64,000 nucleotides of DNA from Monoplex corrugatus (taxonomy: Eukaryota; Mollusca; Gastropoda; Littorinimorpha; Ranellidae): assembly GCA_030674185.1 (NCBI GenBank), contig CM060305.1, forward strand, positions 165,841,758 through 165,905,757. Direction: 5' to 3'. The notes below the pieces were generated by a model. That model saw only the letters and a program-made list of their open reading frames with translations, had not been told where the DNA came from and ran no database searches. How positions within the stretch are numbered: the first letter of the stretch is position 1; every line of letters starts with the position of its first letter. Position numbers and translations under genes: made by a program. This document shows positions 59,535 through 64,000 of this stretch, in pieces.

Positions 59535-59763
59535 ATTCTGGCTGATTGATTGCCAGAACATACCAGAGGTGCTTCGCATGGCCGATGCTTTGTATCATGA
59601 GGCCATAACAGTGCCCTACATGGCCAAGTTTGTCGTCTTTGGCAAACGCACATCCATGGAAGAGGGGCGCCTGAGAATGTTCTGCATGACAGACGACAAG
59701 GTGGACAAGACTTTGGAGAAACAGGAGAAGTTTGTGGAGATTGCCAGGAGTCGTGATATAGAG
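59535..59763 (+). CDS. ank: Ankyrin exon: UPA domain, part 2
   Basis: This 229-nt exon enters with 1 nt (AG|A, Arg) and leaves in phase 0 (ATAGAG|GTAGGT). It encodes [32 protein letters not shown] and [18 protein letters not shown], ending [24 protein letters not shown] and [13 protein letters not shown] are UPA hallmarks. Its last ~28 nt (from GCCAGGAGTCGTG) are repeated, together with the donor, in the downstream minisatellite. Confidence 0.97.
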
Positions 59764-60880
59764 GTAGGTGATGTTCTGTCAGGAGTCGTGATATAGAGGT
59801 AGGTGGATGTTCTGTCAGGAGTCATGATATAGAGATAGGTGGATGTTGTTATGCTGTTAAGGAGATTGCCGGAGTAAGTAGTGTTGAGGTTGATATTGTT
59901 TGTCCCGGAGTAAAGTGATATGTGTAGGGGGTGATCTTCAGGAGTCATTGAGTAAGATGAATGTTGATGTTGTATAGGAGTTGCCAGGATAGTAGAGTGA
60001 GTGGATGTTTGTCAGGAGTCATGTAATATAGAGGTAGGCGTTGGATGTTATATCAGGAGTCATGAGATAAGTGAGGTGAGTGATGATTTTCATTGCCAGG
60101 AGTAAGGTAGGTTAGAGTAGGTTGATATTGAGGAGTCATTGGGATAAAGGTGGTGTTGAGTGGTTGATTTGAGGAGTCATTGTGATAAGAGGTGAGGTTT
60201 GGATGTTGATTCGAGGAGTCATTGACTGAGTAAGGTGGGTGTTGGGTGTTTCAGGAGTCATGATATAAGGTGGTGTGGATGTTGATATCAGGAGTCATGC
60301 AAGAGGTAAGGTGGATGTTCTGTAGTGAATCAGGATATAGGAGTAGGTGGTGTTGGTGGTGCAGGAGTCATGAGAGTAAGGTAGGTGGTGTTATATCGAG
60401 GAGTCATTGATGAGTAAGGTGGTGTTGGTTGATATTAGACATTGCCAGGAGTAAAGGTGGTGTTTGCTTGATATCAGAGGAGTCATTCCAGGAGTAAAGG
60501 TGGAGTGTTGAGGGTTGATATCAAGGAGTCATTGCCAGGAGTAAAGGTGGAGTGTTGAGTGGTTGATATCAAGGAGTCATTGCCAGGAGTAAAGGTGAGT
60601 GTTGAGTGGTTGATATAGGAGTCATTGCCAGGAGTAAAAGTGGTGTTGAGTGGTTGATATCAAGGAGTCATTGCCTGGAGTAAAGGTGAGTGTTGAGTGG
60701 TTGATATCAAGGAGTCATTGCCAGGAGTAAAGATGAGTGTTGAGTGGTTGATATAGGAGTCATTGCCAGGAGTAAAGGTGAGTGTTGAGTGGTTGATATG
60801 AAGAGTCATTCCAGGAGTAAAGGATGGTGTGAGTGGTTGATATTAAGGAGTCATTGCCAGGAGTATGTGTGAGTAGTTTG
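59764..60880. repeat. Degenerate minisatellite derived from the exon end and donor
   Basis: The exon end AGGAGTCGTGATATAGAG plus donor GTAGGTGATGTTCTGTC is repeated directly downstream with a 35-36-bp period (second copy 59781-59815, third ~59816-59850). The array then drifts into longer units (AGGAGTCATTGCCAGGAGTA, AAGGTGAGTGTTGAGTGGTT, GATATCA) up to about 60880. GCCAGGAGT matches exon codons for A-R-S. Many small indels break the unit between 59870 and 60500. Confidence 0.85.
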
Positions 60881-62357
60881 CAATGAAGAAATCATGTCAA
60901 GGAGTATGTGTGGATGTCTTATATTTGATTTTAAGGAATCATTGGCAGGGTTATGTGTAGCGGGTGTCCTGTTTTTCATGTGGAGTCATTTCTAGGCACC
61001 ACAACATAGAGATCTTTGGTGCTAATATCAAGGTGTCATTGCCAGGTTCATGATACGGAGGTACATGGTGAAACATGAGGTAGATGTGGGTTGAAGTTTG
61101 GTAGTGTTGATGTTGAGGGGTTTTCAGTAGGAATCTGCATATATATATAGTTGTATAAGAGTATGCAGTAAAAAACTTTTCAAAATGAATGCTGAATGAA
61201 TAAAGTTATATAAGATATACAATTTTTCAAACAGTGAATGAACGTAGGTGCACGAGAGTAAACAGTGAGATATTCTTAAGATGTTGATTGTCCTGAGTGA
61301 CATGGATTGCCAGTCTTTGGCATGGCACTCCACTGACTTTGGTACAGAAAATGCTTTGGTCATGCATAACAATATTGCATTTAATGTTCAGTTTCATCAT
61401 AGGCTTAGTGTTATCTCTCAACATACAACGTACAGGTGCATAAAAATCTTTAATTGTGCACTGTTGTCCTCAACATTTATTCAACCTGTACAGGTACTAT
61501 ACAAGAATGCTTGTGGACTGTGCATACACATATCCAATTACAGTGTACTTGACCAAGATGCTTATTTGTGGTTTGATCTCTCAACATATTCAACTGTACA
61601 GGTACTATACCAAGAGAGCTTTATTTGTGGACTGTTGATCTCTCAGCATATTCAGCTGTACAGGTACTATACCAAGAGAGCTTTATTTGTGGACTGTTGA
61701 TCTCTCAGCATATTCAACTGTACAGGTACTATACCAAGAGAGCTTTATTTGTGGACTGTTGATCTCTCAACATATTCAACTGTACAGGTACTATACCAAG
61801 AGAGCTTTATTTGTGGACAGCCAGTGCTTTGATTAGACAAAAATTCCAAAGTAGGAAATAGTTGAAGATTGGCCTGAAAATTAATGTAAAATTGTACAGA
61901 ACTTAACCAGTGTTATAAGCAGCTAGCATTCTTACACAGTAGTGTACAGCTGCCCCTTTACACAGCAAGGTCTTATCAACTGCAAAATTAAACACAAGGT
62001 TTGGAATGAGGAGGAAGTGCATGCAAGTTGCTTTTCTTGTATGTTAATTTCAAAATGTATGACCCTTGCAGCACTGTGATTCTAGCAGCACGGTAAACAA
62101 CTGGTAACAGAAACACTGTGCCTGGCTTACAGTTGGGCACAGACTTGAATGAATATAGGATTTCATGTTGAGATGGGACTATTGGTTATTTCAGATATTC
62201 CTTTTTGTTTTTTCTTTCTGTTTTGTTTCATCCGATTTCTTCTGATTTTCTTTATTCTGTCATCCTCAACATATGTTCTGTTGTTTAAATTACCTTGGAT
62301 GTAATGAGTAATTCAGCCTTCAAAAACTCAACAGCACTTTTGATCATGTTTATCCAG
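60881..62357 (+). other. Rest of the UPA intron
   Basis: Contains the 62-bp array (61490-61820), otherwise AT-rich. It ends CATGTTTATCCAG, a modest acceptor. Confidence 0.7.
61490..61820. repeat. 62-bp minisatellite, about 5 copies
   Basis: The unit contains CTGTTGATCTCTCAACATAT, TCAACTGTACAGGTACTATA and CCAAGAGAGCTTTATTTGTG-GA. Each unit contains a donor-like ACAG|GTACTA. The first copies are more diverged than the later ones. Confidence 0.9.
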
Positions 62358-62609
62358 GTACTGGAAGGAAGACCACAATACGTGGAGATGGCTGGCAACC
62401 TGATTCCTGTTACCAAGTCAGGGGACCAACTTCACATCAACTTCAAGGCCTTCCGAGAGAACCGCTTGCCCAGCACAGTGAAAATCAGGGACCCAGACCA
62501 GGTAGCGGAGGCACGTGTGGCTTTCATGAAGGAACCTAAACTTGCCCGTGGGGAAGCTCCCCAGACCCCCATCTGCAACCTCAACATCCGTCTACCAGAC
62601 ACCATTTCG
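62358..62609 (+). CDS. ank: Ankyrin exon: UPA domain, part 3
   Basis: This 252-nt exon is phase 0 at both ends (TATCCAG|GTACTG ... TTTCG|GTATGC). It encodes VLEGRPQYVEMAGNLIPV, TKSGDQLHINFKAFRENRLP, VKIRDPDQ, FMKEPKLARG and PICNLNIRLPDTIS. VLEGxPxYV, GNLxPxTKSG, FRENRLP and CNLNIxLP are typical of the UPA end in ankyrins. Being symmetric, the exon could be skipped without a frameshift, though this would destroy UPA. Confidence 0.97.
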
Positions 62610-62671
62610 GTATGCATTGTTCATCTGATAGCTACTTTTCCCTTTCGTTGTATGAAACAATGTGTATGAGT

Positions 62672-62715
<44 letters not shown>

Positions 62716-63157
62716 TGTGTTGTGTGTTGTGTGTGTGTGTGTGTGTATGTGTGTGTGAAGATTTTATAAAGCACATAGATTGCAGTACAGTAACACCAAA
62801 CTAATTTGGTTAGTATTCAGTTTTACACATAATGCAACACATGCACAGATGCATGCATAAACTTGCTTGCTCACTTGCCGACAATGCACACTCACACACT
62901 CGCTTACACATATGCAAGCTCGCACCCAGCCACACACACACACACCCCGAAAAAGAAAAAAAAAAACCACACACACACTGCTACTACCACTAAACATACT
63001 AAACACACTCTCTCTGTCCATGTTAGAGAAAGTTTACACTGAGCAGTCTATCACTTACACAGTGTATCACTTTAAACAATGTTCATTGGAGTGAGACTTT
63101 GTGCACATACTGAGTGCTGACAGCATACTGACAGGAATGGTTGTACATTACTTGCAG
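62610..63157 (+). other. 548-bp intron with (TG)n
   Basis: A TG tract lies at 62671-62756, CA-rich patches at 62928-62976, and the acceptor TTACTTGCAG follows. No gene is seen. Confidence 0.85.
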
Positions 63158-63236
63158 TCAAGCTCATCAGATGTCAGCTCTGACACTGCTATGGAGATTC
63201 AGAAACGACACTCCCTACTCCGTGAACAGGGCATTG
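63158..63236 (+). CDS. ank: Ankyrin exon: linker after UPA
   Basis: This 79-nt exon enters in phase 0 and leaves with 1 nt (ATTG|GTGAGA). It encodes SSSDVSSDTAMEIQKRHSLL and REQGI. The L-RKR-S-L-x-E-G-type end resembles the short segment after UPA in vertebrate ankyrins (LRKRYSYLTEPG), just before the variable region that leads to the death domain. Serine-rich and acidic, it is probably disordered and phosphorylatable. Confidence 0.85.
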
Positions 63237-63742
63237 GTGAGACATTTGTGTGTGTTTTATGTGTGTGTCTTTGTTTTGTTTTTGTGTTGTTTTGTTTTGT
63301 CCGTCCACCGTTAAAAACTGTAGGGATGAAATTGCTATATTTTACAAAGCACTAGTGATTGTTATATGTTGATAGCCAACAAGGCCAGATTTGTAGTTTC
63401 TGTTCACATTGTGATTTCATTTTCACTGATTGTGATACTGACTGTACTACGCATGTGATAATGACTACTACACGCTTTATGGAGGATAGGATATGTAATT
63501 TTCAACTTTCGTGTTGGGGTTAATGAATGGTATACACTTGCTATGGCTAGGTAGTGTGTGTATTTTTCATTTTCTGTGTTGAGGTTAATGAATAGTTTAC
63601 ATTTATATAGGTACAAGAATGAGTCAACAGATCATGTAAAACTTAAATTGTTTTCTGTTTAGATGTGTAAAGTATTGGAAACAGGCTCATAATTAACATT
63701 TTTCGAGAAATTAAACATTCAATTTTTTGTTGTTATTAGCAG
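63237..63742 (+). other. Intronic stretch
   Basis: AT-rich. A ~85-bp imperfect duplication (AATTTTCAACTTTCGTGTTG versus ATTTTTCATTTTCTGTGTTG, each followed by GGTTAATGAAT) lies at 63498-63600. No other feature is seen. Confidence 0.6.
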
Positions 63743-63771
63743 TTGGAATGACTGACAGTTCCTGTGATAAA
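63743..63771 (+). CDS. ank: Candidate 29-nt exon (alternative)
   Basis: A good acceptor (TTTTTTGTTGTTATTAGCAG) is followed by 29 nt and a strong donor (GATAAA|GTAAGT). It enters after the 1 nt left by the preceding exon, giving V-GMTDSSCDK, and leaves in phase 0. It has no stop. I know of no family counterpart. The support is splice-site quality only. Confidence 0.35.
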
Positions 63772-63960
63772 GTAAGTCTTTTCTGAGTCAGGCTTTGTAT
63801 GCAACCCAGGTATATTTCAAGGCCTGGTGTTTTTCTGTGAACTGTGAACATAGATTAACTCTTAATCATTAATGTAGTATCAGTATATGTTCAGAATTGA
63901 AGTACGTGGTTTAGACTTGATAATTTACAAGTGTAATAAAAGATTTTGCATGTTGTCCAG

Positions 63961-64000
63961 TGGTGCAAGACACGGTCTCAAGGAGTTCCATGAAACTGTC
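63961..64000 (+). CDS. ank: Candidate start of the next ankyrin exon (cut by window end)
   Basis: ATTTTGCATGTTGTCCAG is an acceptable acceptor. Read after the 1 nt left by the exon ending at 63236, the sequence is open: VVQDTVSRSSMKL. Read after the 29-nt candidate exon (phase 0), it hits TGA after ten codons. So at most one of these two joins is productive. The exon is truncated by the window, so it cannot be confirmed. Confidence 0.35.

Overview
This window is a piece of a large, intron-rich animal gene on the + strand. Ten short exons (the optional microexon included), joined by GT/AG splice sites with consistent phases, encode the spectrin-binding core of an ankyrin. In order they give a serine-rich linker, a ZU5-N domain with the intact D-A-R triad, a ZU5-C domain, a UPA domain and the start of the linker that follows UPA. 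The ankyrin-repeat region must lie upstream of base 1, and the death domain and C-terminal tail downstream of base 64000. The introns hold nearly everything else. No prokaryotic feature, rRNA or CRISPR array was seen.

The organism is a metazoan and probably a mollusc, perhaps a gastropod. The basis is indirect: invertebrate-type ankyrin sequence, very dense (CA)n and (CT)n microsatellites, several non-LTR retrotransposon lineages, and a dispersed AT-rich element carrying an AGCGCTT-type motif. No single marker settles the species.

Layout: 1-2702, intron ending at the linker exon 2703-2890. 2891-23555, a 20.7-kb intron with an intact restriction-like-endonuclease LINE (4693-8454, minus), a 5'-truncated tandem copy of its 3' end (8455-9118), an 18-bp minisatellite (12543-13732), a ~60-bp minisatellite (14341-15058), two dead LINE pieces and a candidate alternative first exon (CDS 20351-20373). 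23556-23780, ZU5 exon. 23781-45199, a 21.4-kb intron with 39-bp (26610-27890) and 37-bp (28086-31790) satellite-like arrays, a complex ~370-bp repeat (34860-35990), piggyBac-like foldback repeats and many microsatellites. 45200-63236, the remaining exons, separated by shorter introns with smaller minisatellites, a LINE tail and a 246-bp inverted-repeat transposon.

The most interesting points concern how this gene may be diversified. (1) A possible internal promoter and first exon gives an ankyrin-repeat-free isoform, with a splice phase that exactly fits the ZU5 exon. (2) The exon starting at 45200 has two in-frame donors 57 nt apart; the weaker one gives the length typical of the family. (3) A 24-nt in-frame microexon lies inside the 7.6-kb UPA intron. 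(4) A minisatellite appears to have grown from the 3' end and splice donor of the exon 59535-59763, duplicating the donor. Separately, the intact LINE has a tRNA-like module before an internal A-tract, followed by a shared ~150-bp structured tail, in a head-to-tail tandem with a truncated copy.
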